A DNA stretch of 64,000 nt from Neisseria flavescens (GCF_005221285.1 NZ_CP039886.1:744001-808000); one strand, 5' to 3'. Shown: positions 51,664 to 60,832, counted from the stretch's first letter. Made by a program: numbers and translations. Notes: generated from the sequence alone by a model not told the origin.

Positions 51664-52733
51664 GTATCACCATCCAAAACTTAAACAAACACTTCGGCAA
51701 TTTTCACGCGCTGAAAAACATCAACCTCAACGTCCCCACCGGCAAACTCGTTTCCCTGCTCGGCCCGTCCGGCTGCGGTAAAACCACACTTTTACGCATT
51801 ATCGCCGGACTGGAAAACGCCGACAGCGGCAATATCCTGTTTGACGGACAAGACGTAACCGCCAAGCACGTCCGCGAGCGCAAAGTCGGCTTCGTGTTCC
51901 AACACTACGCCCTTTTCCGCCATATGAACGTGTTTGACAACGTCGCTTTCGGTTTGACCGTATTGCCCAAGTCCGAACGCCCGTCCAAAGGACAAATCTG
52001 CGCCAAAGTCGAAGAATTACTCAAGCTCGTGCAGCTCTCCCACCTCGCCAAATCCTATCCGCACCAACTCTCCGGCGGCCAACGCCAACGCATCGCCCTT
52101 GCCCGTGCGCTTGCGGTCGAACCGAAACTCCTGCTTCTGGACGAACCCTTCGGCGCACTGGATGCCAAAGTGCGCAAAGAATTACGCACCTGGTTGCGCG
52201 ACATCCATCACAACCTAGGCGTAACCAGCATTTTGGTGACACACGACCAAGAAGAGGCCCTCGAAGTTTCCGACGAAATCGTCGTCATGAACCACGGCAA
52301 AATCGAACAAACCGGCAGCGCCGAAGCCATTTACCGCAAACCCGAAAACGCCTTCGTTACCGAGTTCTTAGGCGAAACCGACGCTTTTGAAGGTCGCATC
52401 GAAAAAGGCATCTGGCACTACAACGGCTTCGCGTGGAAATTGGACGCGCACTACAAATGGCAGGAGCAAACCGCTATCGGCTATATCCGCCCACACGAAT
52501 GGCAACTTGCCGCTGAAAACGAAACCCCGATGATTCGTGCCAAAATCGAAAAAATCCACGCCGTCGGCGCATTGACGCATATTTTGGTCAAACACGACAA
52601 ACAGGACGTGCATATCACGCTGGCAGGCAGCGATGCTGCGCGTTACCAAATTGCCGAAGGCAAAGAATTGAATCTGATTCCGAAACAGGTTTATGTCTTT
52701 TCTCAAAACGAACTGATTGAATATTCGATTTGA
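51660..52733 (+). CDS. cysA: Sulfate/thiosulfate ABC transporter, ATP-binding protein CysA
   Basis: ATPase that energises CysTW. The 357-residue product begins SITIQNLNKHFGNFHALKNI; Walker A LLGPSGCGKTTLLRI, Q-loop FVFQHYALF, signature LSGGQRQRIALARAL, Walker B LLLDEPFGALD, H-loop VTHDQEEA, then a C-terminal TOBE-like regulatory domain (about 240-357). The start at 51660 is fixed by alignment with the family; the frame is open for a long way upstream, which is fortuitous. Confidence 0.96.
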   Translation: MSITIQNLNKHFGNFHALKNINLNVPTGKLVSLLGPSGCGKTTLLRIIAGLENADSGNILFDGQDVTAKHVRERKVGFVFQHYALFRHMNVFDNVAFGLTVLPKSERPSKGQICAKVEELLKLVQLSHLAKSYPHQLSGGQRQRIALARALAVEPKLLLLDEPFGALDAKVRKELRTWLRDIHHNLGVTSILVTHDQEEALEVSDEIVVMNHGKIEQTGSAEAIYRKPENAFVTEFLGETDAFEGRIEKGIWHYNGFAWKLDAHYKWQEQTAIGYIRPHEWQLAAENETPMIRAKIEKIHAVGALTHILVKHDKQDVHITLAGSDAARYQIAEGKELNLIPKQVYVFSQNELIEYSI

Positions 52734-52744
52734 GACTAAATCAT

Positions 52745-52780
52745 AAGGCCGTCTGAAAATCTGCTTTCAGACGGCCTTTC
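52745..52780. terminator. DUS hairpin between cysA and ung
   Basis: AAGGCCGTCTGAAA and TTTCAGACGGCCTTTC around ATCTGC. Shared by the convergent cysA and ung genes. Confidence 0.75.
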
Positions 52781-52787
52781 ATCTTAT

Positions 52788-53447
52788 TCAAACCTGCCAA
52801 TCAATCGGTTCTAAACCATGCGCCTGCAAATAAGCGTTTGCCTGCGAAAAATGTTTGCAGCCGAAAAAGCCTCGATATGCCGACAAGGGCGAAGGATGCG
52901 GCGCGGTCAGCACCAAATGACGGCTGCGGTCGATAAACGCACCTTTCTTCTGCGCATGGCTGCCCCACAGCATAAAGACTAAATGCTCGCGTTCCTTATC
53001 CAATTGTCGGATGACTTCATCGGTAAACGCCTCCCAACCAAAAGTTGCATGGGAATGCGCCAAACCGGCACGGACAGTCAACACCGTGTTCAACAGCAAC
53101 ACGCCCTGTTCCGCCCAATGCTGCAAATAGCCGTGTTGCGGAATCTGAAAGCCCTCAATATCCGTCGCCAACTCTTTATAAATATTGACCAGCGACGGCG
53201 GCACCGCAATTTCAGGCTGGACGGAAAACGCCAAACCATGCGCCTGACCCGCACCGTGATACGGGTCTTGCCCCAATATCACTACTTTTACATTTCCGAA
53301 TTCAGTCGTCCGAAAGGCATTGAATACATCGCGCTCAGGCGGATAAACGGTTATCCCCGCCTGCCTTTCATGGCGTACCTTCTCCAAAATCGTTTGAAAA
53401 TACGCCTTTTCTTTTTCCGCACCAATTGCCTCGTGCCAAGTCTGCAT
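52788..53447 (-). CDS. ung: Uracil-DNA glycosylase (family 1)
   Basis: Removes uracil from DNA. The 219-residue protein has the water-activating loop VVILGQDPYHGAGQAHGLAF, LLLNTVLTVRAG, and the minor-groove loop HPSPLSAYRGFFGCKHF with the active-site His. Full length; convergent with cysA and divergent from nfeD. Confidence 0.96.
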   Translation of the reverse strand: MQTWHEAIGAEKEKAYFQTILEKVRHERQAGITVYPPERDVFNAFRTTEFGNVKVVILGQDPYHGAGQAHGLAFSVQPEIAVPPSLVNIYKELATDIEGFQIPQHGYLQHWAEQGVLLLNTVLTVRAGLAHSHATFGWEAFTDEVIRQLDKEREHLVFMLWGSHAQKKGAFIDRSRHLVLTAPHPSPLSAYRGFFGCKHFSQANAYLQAHGLEPIDWQV

Positions 53448-53533
53448 TATTTACCGCTCCGTATTTGAATGGGCTTAATTATAACTGAAATAATTTTCAG
53501 CCTTAGCCTTTTCATTTTAAGCCATTGCCATTA

Positions 53534-53548
53534 TGATAAGGATTATCA
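53534..53548. promoter_or_regulatory. Fur-box-like palindrome upstream of the NfeD gene
   Basis: TGATAAGGATTATCA is a perfect 6-3-6 palindrome and matches the Fur 7-1-7 core (TGATAATnATTATCA) at all but one position. It stands 26 bases before the nfeD ATG in an A/T-rich promoter region. Candidate iron-responsive operator; not tested. Confidence 0.5.
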
Positions 53549-53573
53549 AAAGATTATTAAAAGGATATACCGC

Positions 53574-53999
53574 ATGACGATATGGTTTGTTGCCGCCGCC
53601 GTTGTTCTGATTGTCGAATTGTTTATCGGAACGGTTTATCTTTTGGTGGTCAGCGTAGCGCTGGCCGCCGCCGGCATCATGTACGGATTAAGCGGACACT
53701 TTTCTGCCGCCGTTTTGACCGCCGCCATCATCAGCGCACTCGGTATCTGGCTGGTACACGGCCGTCTGAAAAACCGGTTGGCTCCCCAAGCACTCAACGA
53801 TGATTTGGATATTGGGCAAAACGTCCGCATCCTACGCCACCTGCATGACAATATTTACGAAGTCGCCTACCGCGGTACACACTGGCAGGCACAAGCCGAA
53901 CGGCCTCAAGATACTTTTCAGACGGCCTCAAGCGCAGTCATTACTGCCAAAAACGGCAATCTGCTGATTATCCGCACACTCTCCCAACCATCATCATAA
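53574..53999 (+). CDS. NfeD-family membrane protein
   Basis: A 141-residue short NfeD protein: two to three membrane segments in the first 65 residues (IWFVAAAVVLIVELFIGTVY; AALAAAGIMY; LGIWLV) and a C-terminal OB-fold domain (about 80-141). NfeD proteins work with SPFH proteins in membrane microdomains, and here the stomatin-like gene starts nine bases later. The start at 53574 follows AAAGGATATACC. Confidence 0.85.
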   Translation: MTIWFVAAAVVLIVELFIGTVYLLVVSVALAAAGIMYGLSGHFSAAVLTAAIISALGIWLVHGRLKNRLAPQALNDDLDIGQNVRILRHLHDNIYEVAYRGTHWQAQAERPQDTFQTASSAVITAKNGNLLIIRTLSQPSS

Positions 54000-54008
54000 G
54001 GAAACATT

Positions 54009-54971
54009 ATGGAATTTCTGCTCAGCCTCCCCGTCCTCATCCTCATCGTCGTTGTTGTTTTTGGTTTCAAATCCTTTATCGTTGTACCACAGCAGGAAGT
54101 TTATGTGGTCGAACGATTGGGCCGTTTTCACAAAGCGCTGACTGCAGGTCTGAACATCCTTATCCCATTTATCGACCGTGTCGCCTATCGTCACTCGCTG
54201 AAAGAAGTTCCTTTGGATGTTCCCAGCCAAGTCTGTATTACCCGCGACAACACTCAGCTGACCGTGGATGGCATCATCTACTTCCAAGTTACCGATCCTA
54301 AACTCGCTTCATATGGTTCCAGCAACTACATCATGGCGATTACCCAGCTTGCGCAGACAACTTTGCGCTCTGTCATCGGCCGCATGGAATTGGATAAAAC
54401 CTTTGAAGAACGCGACGAAATCAACAGCATTGTCGTTGCTGCTTTGGACGAAGCGGCAGGCGCTTGGGGTGTGAAAGTATTGCGTTACGAAATCAAAGAC
54501 TTGGTTCCGCCGCAAGAAATCCTCCGCTCAATGCAGGCGCAAATTACCGCCGAACGTGAAAAACGCGCGCGCATTGCCGAATCCGAAGGCCGTAAAATCG
54601 AGCAGATCAACCTTGCCAGCGGTCAGCGCGAAGCAGAAATCCAACAATCCGAAGGTGAAGCGCAAGCCGCCATCAACGCGTCAAACGGTGAAAAAATCGC
54701 CCGCATCAACCGCGCACAAGGTGAAGCCGAAGCCCTGCGCTTGGTTGCCGAAGCCAACGCCGACGCCATCCGCAAAATCGCCGAGGCTGTCCGCTCCGAG
54801 GGCGGTGCAGAAGCCGTTAACCTGAAAGTTGCCGAGCAATACGTTGCCGCCTTCAGCAATTTGGCTAAAGAAAGCAACACGCTGATTATGCCTGCCAATG
54901 TTGCCGACATCGGCAGCTTGGTCTCCGCAGGTTTGAAAATCATCGACGGCAACAAGCCTAAAGCGTCATAA
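54009..54971 (+). CDS. SPFH/stomatin-like membrane protein (QmcA type)
   Basis: A 320-residue protein with an N-terminal membrane hairpin (LLSLPVLILIVVVVFGF), the SPFH domain (VVPQQEVYVVERLGRFHKAL to about 200) and a long alanine/glutamate-rich coiled coil (EKRARIAESEGRKIEQINLA and on). It forms oligomeric rings in the membrane. Co-transcribed with NfeD. The expected DUS terminator after it has been split by an insertion sequence at 55014. Confidence 0.9.
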   Translation: MEFLLSLPVLILIVVVVFGFKSFIVVPQQEVYVVERLGRFHKALTAGLNILIPFIDRVAYRHSLKEVPLDVPSQVCITRDNTQLTVDGIIYFQVTDPKLASYGSSNYIMAITQLAQTTLRSVIGRMELDKTFEERDEINSIVVAALDEAAGAWGVKVLRYEIKDLVPPQEILRSMQAQITAEREKRARIAESEGRKIEQINLASGQREAEIQQSEGEAQAAINASNGEKIARINRAQGEAEALRLVAEANADAIRKIAEAVRSEGGAEAVNLKVAEQYVAAFSNLAKESNTLIMPANVADIGSLVSAGLKIIDGNKPKAS

Positions 54972-55013
54972 TAGCGTTCTGACTCAGGCCGTCTGAAAAC
55001 CCAATACGGCTTT

Positions 55014-56262
55014 GAACTGCACCCCAAAAGTTGGACACCCCCCCCTCCAACTCACAAGGTGCAGTTTTTTTATGAGCAAATATACATTACACTTCAAATA
55101 CCAAGCCGTACTCCACTACCTGCACATACGCAGTCAACAGCGTACCGCAGACCACTACGGCATTTCCCGAACCAACCTGCGACGATGGATACGCGCCTAT
55201 CAAGAAGGCGGCATCGGCGCACTCGAACATCCCCAATCCAAAACCATGCCCCAACACCGCAAAAACCCCTTCATCGCCGACAAACCCGACCACGAAAAAA
55301 CACAGGCAGAGCTTATCGAAGAGTTGTGCTATATGCGCGCAAAGGTTGCCTACCTAAAGGAGTTAAAAGCCCTCAGCAAAAAACAGACCGAAAAGGACAA
55401 AGCCAAACCGTCCAAACACTGAGGGCGCAACACCCGCTCAAATACCTGCTGCACATCGCAAACCTGCCCAAAAGCAGCTTTTACTACCATCATCAGGACC
55501 GACCCGACCCCAATGAAGCCGACAAAGCCCTTATCGCCGAAATCTACGAACGGCATAAAGGACGCTACGGGCAAAGGCGCATTGCAGCAGCATTAGGTTG
55601 GAACCGCAAAAAAGTGGCGCGGCTGATGAGGCAGCTAGGACTGAAAGCCCTCATACGGGCAAAAAAAGCCTACCGCCATCCCGCCATGGGCGAAATATCG
55701 GAACACCTCCTCAAACGCCGGTTCAAAGCCCGAAAGCCCAACGAAAAATGGCTGACCGACGTGACCGAACTCAAAGGAAAGGACGGCAAACTGTACCTCT
55801 CGCCGATCTTGGACCTGTTCAACCGCGAAATCATCGCCTACGCCATGAGCCGCAGAGCCGACAGTGAAATGGTGAAGGAAATGCTCGAAAAAGCGGCACC
55901 CCGGCTGACTGATAAAGGAACGATGCTTCATTCCGACCAAGGTGTGCTGTACCGTACGGCGGGGTATAGGGAATTGCTTGCGGAGTATTTCATGGTTCAA
56001 AGCATGTCGCGAAAGGCGAATTGTTGGGACAATGCACCGATGGAAAGCTTCTTTGCGGTGCTGAAGACGGAGTGTTTCTACCGTGCAGGGGAATTGACGG
56101 TGGATGAATTGATGAAACAGATAGATGACTATATGGATTACTACAACCGCGAGCGTTGCAGTTTGAAATTGAAAAAGCTGAGTCCTGTCGCATACAGAAC
56201 CCGGCTTACACAGAGTGCCTGAATAGGCTTTTATGAGTGTCCAAGATTTGGGGGCCAGTTCA
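55014..56262 (+). mobile_element. IS3-family insertion sequence, 1249 bp
   Basis: Imperfect terminal repeats TGAACTG.CACCCCAAAAG at the left and, inverted, TGAACTGGCCCCCAAATC at the right bound two overlapping transposase frames. No clear target duplication is visible (CTT on the left, CGT on the right). The element sits in the loop of a DUS inverted pair: AGGCCGTCTGAAAAC stands just left and TTTCAGACGGCCTTTTT just right. Confidence 0.88.
55072..56222 (+). CDS. IS3-family transposase OrfA and OrfAB
   Basis: OrfA (55072-55422, 116 residues) has a helix-turn-helix (DHYGISRTNLRRWIRAYQEG) and a charged leucine-containing tail. The frame one base back continues to 56222 and holds the integrase core: Asp in KWLTDVTELK, Asp in LHSDQGVLYR, Glu in DNAPMESFFAVLKTE. 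A -1 shift within the six A at 55378-55383 would fuse the two, as usual for the family. Both frames look intact, so the element may be active. Confidence 0.85.
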
Positions 56263-56311
56263 CGTTTCAGACGGCCTTTTTATATCGTTCGATTTTTAAT
56301 CGAAGAGCGGG

Positions 56312-57503
56312 GTGATTGCATCGCTGACGGGAGCTGCCATGGGAGGCACGCCGGTAGACGCGCAAACCGGAGGGACGGTTGGGCAGAATGCGGTGGAAAA
56401 CAACCTCTATCTGACATCGGAAGCCTTAAAGAAGGACGAACAGACAGCCCGTAAAATTTATTCTGTCATAAAAGAGCAAGTCAAACATGACTGCAGTTCC
56501 AAAGGAAGAATTACCGAATGTCGTCAAAATATAGGACGCATTATCGAGTTTACCCAAGACAAACGCTTTGACAGTAGGTTTAAGGACTTAAAAAAAGAAT
56601 CCTTATATTACCTAAATCAACATCCTGATTTAGTAGCCTCTTATCTTAAGGCTGAATACGAAAAGCTGGATAGGGAAGACAAAAGTATTCTGCACCGCTA
56701 CATCTCACCTGGGGCTGAAATCGTTTCGGGTAGTTTGGGGGTTGTTCTTTCAGGAGTAGCCGGAGGCGGATCTTGTGCCGAGACTTTCGGTTTAGGCTGT
56801 GCCGCCGCTTTGGTTGGTGTAACGTCTTCCTACGATCATGTCATTACTGGGACGAAAAACTTCGGAAAAAAAGCCAGCGAGCAACGACCGACGATTACGG
56901 TTCAGGCCTTGAAGCAGTTGGGGCTGTCGGAGCAGGCTGCGGAATATGTTCAGTTCTCTATAGATTTGTTCAGTGCGGGTAAATCGGGGGCCGGCATGCC
57001 TAAGGCTAAGCCTAAGCCTGTGTTTGATGCGAAACCGAGATGGGAGGTTGATAGGAAGCTTAATAAATTGACAATTCGTGAGCAGGTGGAGAAAAATGCT
57101 CAGGAAATAAGGAACGGAAATAAAAACAGCAACTTTAACCAACATGATCAAATAGAAAAAGAAATTAAGAAATTAAGCAGAGGTCCATCTGGGCCTAATC
57201 GGAAAAGAATTTGAAGATTGGTTAGTTAAATTTCATGGAGGAAATGGAAGCTTTAAAATGGGAGGGAGAGAGTTTGATGGTGCTATTACAATCAATCGTT
57301 GGTATGAAGCCAAATCTGGTAATTTCTGGAGAGATCACACTTCTACACCTCAAAAATTCGCAAAATTTAAATCAGATATGGGTGATAGATTAAAAATTGC
57401 AACAAAAAATGGAGCAACATATGAATTACATTCAAATACACCAATCCCCAAAGATGTTAAAGAATTTTTAAACAAAAAAGGTATTAAATATTTTGAATAT
57501 TGA
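56312..57503 (+). pseudogene. Orphan CdiA/TpsA-type toxin end (VENN pretoxin plus PD-(D/E)xK nuclease), frameshifted
   Basis: The frame opens at GTG 56312 with ASLTGAAMGGTPVDAQTGG and the pretoxin marker VGQNAVENNLY, followed by a helical cysteine-bearing region and a glycine-rich hydrophobic segment. At the GGG of 57191-57193 one base too many shifts the frame (stop after GPSGPNRKRI). The correct continuation, GLIGKEFEDWL..., has a restriction-fold core: Glu/Asp in KEFEDWL and GGREFDGAI and the catalytic ExK in WYEAKSGNFW, ending GIKYFEY at 57503. No secretion or filament part precedes it; the IS3 element and a DUS stand there. A displaced and probably inactive toxin tip. Confidence 0.75.
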
Positions 57504-57523
57504 AAGTTATAGGAGATTTAAAA

Positions 57524-57958
57524 ATGTCAAGAAGTGTAAGTTTAGATATTGATTTATCCATGAATAATAAAAAATTTTCTCGTTATGAAATACTAGAATG
57601 CTTATTGTATGGAGGTTGGAGTTTTCTAGATGATGGAAATTTTGTTTACTTACCACTTGGTGATGAAGACTATGATTGGAATTCAGCTTCTATGTCAGAA
57701 AAAGAAATTTTAGATTTTTTAAGAATAAAAAGTAATTTAGATGAAGTAATCGGATTTTCAATAACATGGGCTGACACCAATATTGGTGGACAAGTTTTAT
57801 TTTTCCCTAATTTTGAATTCTCATTTAGCATCACTATTAATATTAAAAATTTTGATAAAGACATAGTTGATGTTAACTGGTATTTAATTAAATTATTACC
57901 TATTTTTGATAAGAATGGTATTTTATATAATTCTATTAGATATCAGGAATATAGATAA
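57524..57958 (+). CDS. Probable immunity protein for the nuclease-type toxin
   Basis: A 144-residue acidic, AT-rich cytoplasmic protein (MSRSVSLDIDLSMNNKKFSR), preceded by AGGAG, beginning 20 bases after the toxin's stop. It contains many aromatic and acidic residues (YLPLGDEDYDWNSAS), common in nuclease inhibitors. Family not recognised. The immunity role is inferred from position and composition. Confidence 0.6.
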   Translation: MSRSVSLDIDLSMNNKKFSRYEILECLLYGGWSFLDDGNFVYLPLGDEDYDWNSASMSEKEILDFLRIKSNLDEVIGFSITWADTNIGGQVLFFPNFEFSFSITINIKNFDKDIVDVNWYLIKLLPIFDKNGILYNSIRYQEYR

Positions 57959-58226
57959 ATCATAAATTAGCAAGCCGTAGCCCATATGAAATCTAAACTC
58001 AACAAGTAGGATGTGTGTGGAACGCACACACATGTGGTGCTCAAGGGTTTGAGCTAAGAGGCTGTCTGAAAAAAGAAAAACTGTTTCAGACGGCCTTTGT
58101 TTAACGCCACCAATCCAGCAGGCCATAAAACGCAGTTATCCAAAAAGGTATAGTGATAGGCAAATACAAAAAAGGAGGAAAAGTCAATTTTACTACCTTC
58201 AAACATTTTCAATTTGGAGTATTGCC
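57959..58226. other. Spacer between immunity genes with DUS-like hairpin
   Basis: Contains a 9-base-pair hairpin ATGTGTGTG/CGCACACACAT near 58010-58032, a DUS-derived inverted pair (GAGGCTGTCTGAAA and TTTCAGACGGCCTTT, 58058-58099) and the start of the toxin tail described next. No full gene. Confidence 0.4.
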
Positions 58227-58230
58227 ATGA
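58132..58230 (+). pseudogene. Orphan toxin tail, about 32 codons
   Basis: Reads NAVIQKGIVIGKYKKGGKVN and then FTTFKHFQFGVLP before TGA, whose last bases overlap the next gene's ATG (ATGA). There is no start codon context and an in-frame TAA lies just upstream. The coupling to an immunity-type gene marks it as the last piece of a polymorphic toxin. Confidence 0.5.
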
Positions 58231-58463
58231 TAATTAATTATCAAGAAGCAAAGAAAATTGCAGTATCTTTTTTAAGTCAAATAGAGCAAGAAAGGGGAAT
58301 GTCATTATTAATAGCTGAATCTCATGTACGAGAAAATGATGATGGGTGGTTTTTCCCATATCAGTCAAAAGAATATTTAGAAACAATGAATATAAACAAA
58401 TCTATTATTGGAAATTGGCCTATATTTGTTTCTAAAAATGGAGGAGTTCCTTCTATTCGTTGA
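58227..58463 (+). CDS. YrhB-like (Imm35-type) immunity protein
   Basis: A 78-residue protein, MIINYQEAKKIAVSFLSQIE, with the pattern of the YrhB/Imm35 family: a first amphipathic helix, then GWFFPYQSKEYLET and a final IIGNWPIFVSKNGGVPSIR. Usual length for the family is 80-95, so it is nearly complete or lightly truncated at the C-terminus. Translationally coupled to a toxin tail. The last codons and following 50 bases recur at 32300-32376 on the other strand. Confidence 0.65.
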   Translation: MIINYQEAKKIAVSFLSQIEQERGMSLLIAESHVRENDDGWFFPYQSKEYLETMNINKSIIGNWPIFVSKNGGVPSIR

Positions 58464-58510
58464 TTTTAGCTCATTAGCTAAGTCCGTATCCCACTAAATT
58501 TGAAACTATA
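58434..58510 (+). repeat. 77-bp sequence shared with 32300-32376
   Basis: Covers the last codons of the YrhB-like gene and the beginning of the next toxin tail; identical to the other copy at 74 of 77 positions by eye. Confidence 0.75.
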
Positions 58511-58581
58511 TGGATGGAAACAGACCCATAACGGGTGAAATATATGGACCAACAGGACGCTTTAGGCATGGAGCAAAATAA
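58510..58581 (+). pseudogene. Second orphan toxin tail, 23 codons
   Basis: Reads MDGNRPITGEIYGPTGRFRH and GAK before TAA; the stop overlaps the next ATG (TAATG). The phrase GPTGRFRHG followed by an overlapping immunity gene is what the ends of many secreted polymorphic toxins look like. An in-frame TGA precedes it by two codons. Confidence 0.5.
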
Positions 58582-59075
58582 TGAGATTAACGAAATATCC
58601 TTATAACTCCATAAGAGAGTTAGAAGACTATTTACTAAACACCTATCAAAAATATATTATTCTACAAGAGGAAGGTAAGGAGATTTATCGATGTTTTATT
58701 CTTTCTTTTCATAAAGAATTCAATATAGGTATTGGATTAGCCGTTTCCTGTATAAGCATCCCCCCAAAAGTATTAATGTTTGATGATGAAAATATTTTTA
58801 TTGGATTTGATTCAGTTGTTTTTTGTATTTCTATACAAAATTTAAAAGTTAACATGCTAAATATAGATGGAATATTTTTTGATATTTATTTATTGGAGAA
58901 TCAAAAAATTTGTATTATTCATGAGTTGGGTGCAATCATTACAGATAAAAACTTCACAAGAGAGAATTCAGTATCTGCCGATATAATATCAGACTGGGAA
59001 ATAGATAAAGTTAATAAGTTAATTATATTGACAGAGTTAGACTCTGAAAAAATAATTTTTCTAAATTATAATTGA
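58581..59075 (+). CDS. Probable immunity protein, 164 residues
   Basis: AT-rich gene for a protein starting MRLTKYPYNSIRELEDYLLN, rich in I, F, E and D, no signal peptide. It is coupled by TAATG to a toxin tail. No family recognised; immunity is inferred from layout. It is the last of three such genes before the core gene cca. Confidence 0.55.
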   Translation: MRLTKYPYNSIRELEDYLLNTYQKYIILQEEGKEIYRCFILSFHKEFNIGIGLAVSCISIPPKVLMFDDENIFIGFDSVVFCISIQNLKVNMLNIDGIFFDIYLLENQKICIIHELGAIITDKNFTRENSVSADIISDWEIDKVNKLIILTELDSEKIIFLNYN

Positions 59076-59118
59076 GGATACTTGGTTATTTAAGATATTA
59101 CATCCCCCATTATTCAAT

Positions 59119-59160
59119 AAAGGTTGGCTGAAAACTAGGAAACTGTTTCAGACAACCTTT
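59119..59160. terminator. DUS-derived hairpin after the immunity array
   Basis: AAAGGTTGGCTGAAA and TTTCAGACAACCTTT pair with one mismatch. Both arms have lost the GGCCG core in compatible ways. A T-rich end follows on the plus strand. Confidence 0.55.
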
Positions 59161-59175
59161 ACTTATCGGCTTGAT

Positions 59176-60438
59176 ATGAATACACAAACCATCAAAACCT
59201 ATCTTGTCGGCGGTGCCGTCCGCGACCATCTGTTAGGCCTACCCGTCAAAGACCGTGATTGGGTAGTCATCGGTGCAGATGCGCAAACCATGTTGGCTCA
59301 AGGCTATCAACCTGTCGGCAAGGATTTTCCCGTCTTTCTCCATCCGGACAGCCACGAAGAATACGCCCTCGCCCGTACCGAGCGCAAAACCGCCAAAGGC
59401 TACGCCGGATTCAGCTTTCATGCCGATAAAGACGTTACGCTGGAACAAGACCTGATGCGTCGCGACCTGACCATCAATGCCATGGCCCAGGATTCAGACG
59501 GCACAATCATCGACCCCTTTGGCGGACAACAAGATTTGGCGGCCGGCATCCTGCGCCACGTTTCGCCTGCCTTTGCCGAAGACCCCGTGCGGATTTTGCG
59601 TATCTCCCGTTTTGCCGCGCGTTATGGTTTTCAAATTGCCGATGAAACCATGTCTCTGATGCGGCAAATGGTAGAAAACGGCGAAGCGGATGCCTTGGTT
59701 GCCGAACGCGTCTGGCAGGAATTGGCCAAAGGCCTGATGGAGAAAAATCCGCGCCGAATGATTGAAGTTTTGCGCGAATGCGGCGCACTCAAAGTTTTGC
59801 TGCCCGAGCTTGATGCCCTTTTCGGCGTACCGCAACGCGCCGATTATCATCCTGAAATCGACAGCGGTATTCATACGCTGATGGTTGTACAACGAGCCGC
59901 AGAAATGAACCTCTCTCTCGCCGAACGCTATGCCGCCTTATTGCACGACTTGGGCAAGGCAAAAACACCGGCCGATATCCTGCCAAAACACTACGGACAC
60001 GACGTCAACGGCGTCGAACCCGTCCGCGAAGTCAATCAACGCCTGCGCACCCCCAAACACTGCGCCGAGCTTGCCGAACTTGTCTGCCGTTGGCACATCA
60101 TGCTCCATCAAGTCGGGCAGTTCAAAAGCAAAACCATTTTGAATGTTTTGAAAAAAACCGACGCATTCCGCCGCCCCGAACGTTTTCAGACGGCCTTAAA
60201 CGTCTGCGTGGCCGACAAACAAGGCCGTCTGAACCTTGAAAACACGCCCTACCCACAACGCGAACACTGGCTGGACTTACTTGAGGCCGCCAATCAAGTA
60301 GATGCAGGCAAAATTGCCGCCGAGTGCCGCGCACAAGACAAAGCCCATTTAATTGCCGAACAAATCGATCATGCACGCTTGGCACAAATTACACCGCTGC
60401 AAAAAGCGTATCAGGCTGAAAAAATAGGAGGCTATTGA
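59176..60438 (+). CDS. cca: Multifunctional CCA-adding enzyme (tRNA nucleotidyltransferase with HD domain)
   Basis: Adds or repairs the 3'-CCA of tRNAs. The 420-residue protein has the class II nucleotidyltransferase core YLVGGAVRDHLLGLPVKDRD, EYALARTERKTAKGYAGF, MRRDLTINAMA and EDPVRILRISRFAARYGF, and a C-terminal HD phosphohydrolase domain (LLHDLGKAKTP, RWHIMLHQ). Full length and intact. The presence of encoded CCA in the tRNA array suggests those genes do not depend on it for maturation, though repair would still apply. Confidence 0.95.
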   Translation: MNTQTIKTYLVGGAVRDHLLGLPVKDRDWVVIGADAQTMLAQGYQPVGKDFPVFLHPDSHEEYALARTERKTAKGYAGFSFHADKDVTLEQDLMRRDLTINAMAQDSDGTIIDPFGGQQDLAAGILRHVSPAFAEDPVRILRISRFAARYGFQIADETMSLMRQMVENGEADALVAERVWQELAKGLMEKNPRRMIEVLRECGALKVLLPELDALFGVPQRADYHPEIDSGIHTLMVVQRAAEMNLSLAERYAALLHDLGKAKTPADILPKHYGHDVNGVEPVREVNQRLRTPKHCAELAELVCRWHIMLHQVGQFKSKTILNVLKKTDAFRRPERFQTALNVCVADKQGRLNLENTPYPQREHWLDLLEAANQVDAGKIAAECRAQDKAHLIAEQIDHARLAQITPLQKAYQAEKIGGY

Positions 60439-60520
60439 TGGTATAGACGACCTTTGAAACAGCCGCAACAATATCCGCTATAATCTGCACCTTGACCATC
60501 TTATTTCAACAATAAAAATC

Positions 60521-60832
60521 ATGACTATCCAGACCGATTTACTTCACGAAAAAATCAGCAATGAAGATTATCAACGCCTCATTGTCAAACACAGCGAATC
60601 TTTCAGCGACGGCGAAATCCGCCTATTAAACGAAATCCTTGAAAAATTCCGCTTTGATGTCGTACAGGCGCAGGCTTTGGCGCAAGCCGTCATGCAGCAG
60701 GTGCGCTTCGATCCAAACGACTACCATATCGACAGCGATGATGAAGACACAACCGGCATCTGTCCGCACTGCATCAATCCGCCCATGCCGCCCCTGCGCG
60801 ATTATCTGGTTTGGCGCGAAACACGCGGCTAA
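60521..60832 (+). CDS. Conserved hypothetical protein, 103 residues
   Basis: MTIQTDLLHEKISNEDYQRL leads into a helical acidic protein with a C-terminal CPHCINPPMPPL motif; a CxxC that might bind metal. No membrane segment. I do not know the family. Stands alone, followed by an inverted DUS pair. Confidence 0.65.
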   Translation: MTIQTDLLHEKISNEDYQRLIVKHSESFSDGEIRLLNEILEKFRFDVVQAQALAQAVMQQVRFDPNDYHIDSDDEDTTGICPHCINPPMPPLRDYLVWRETRG

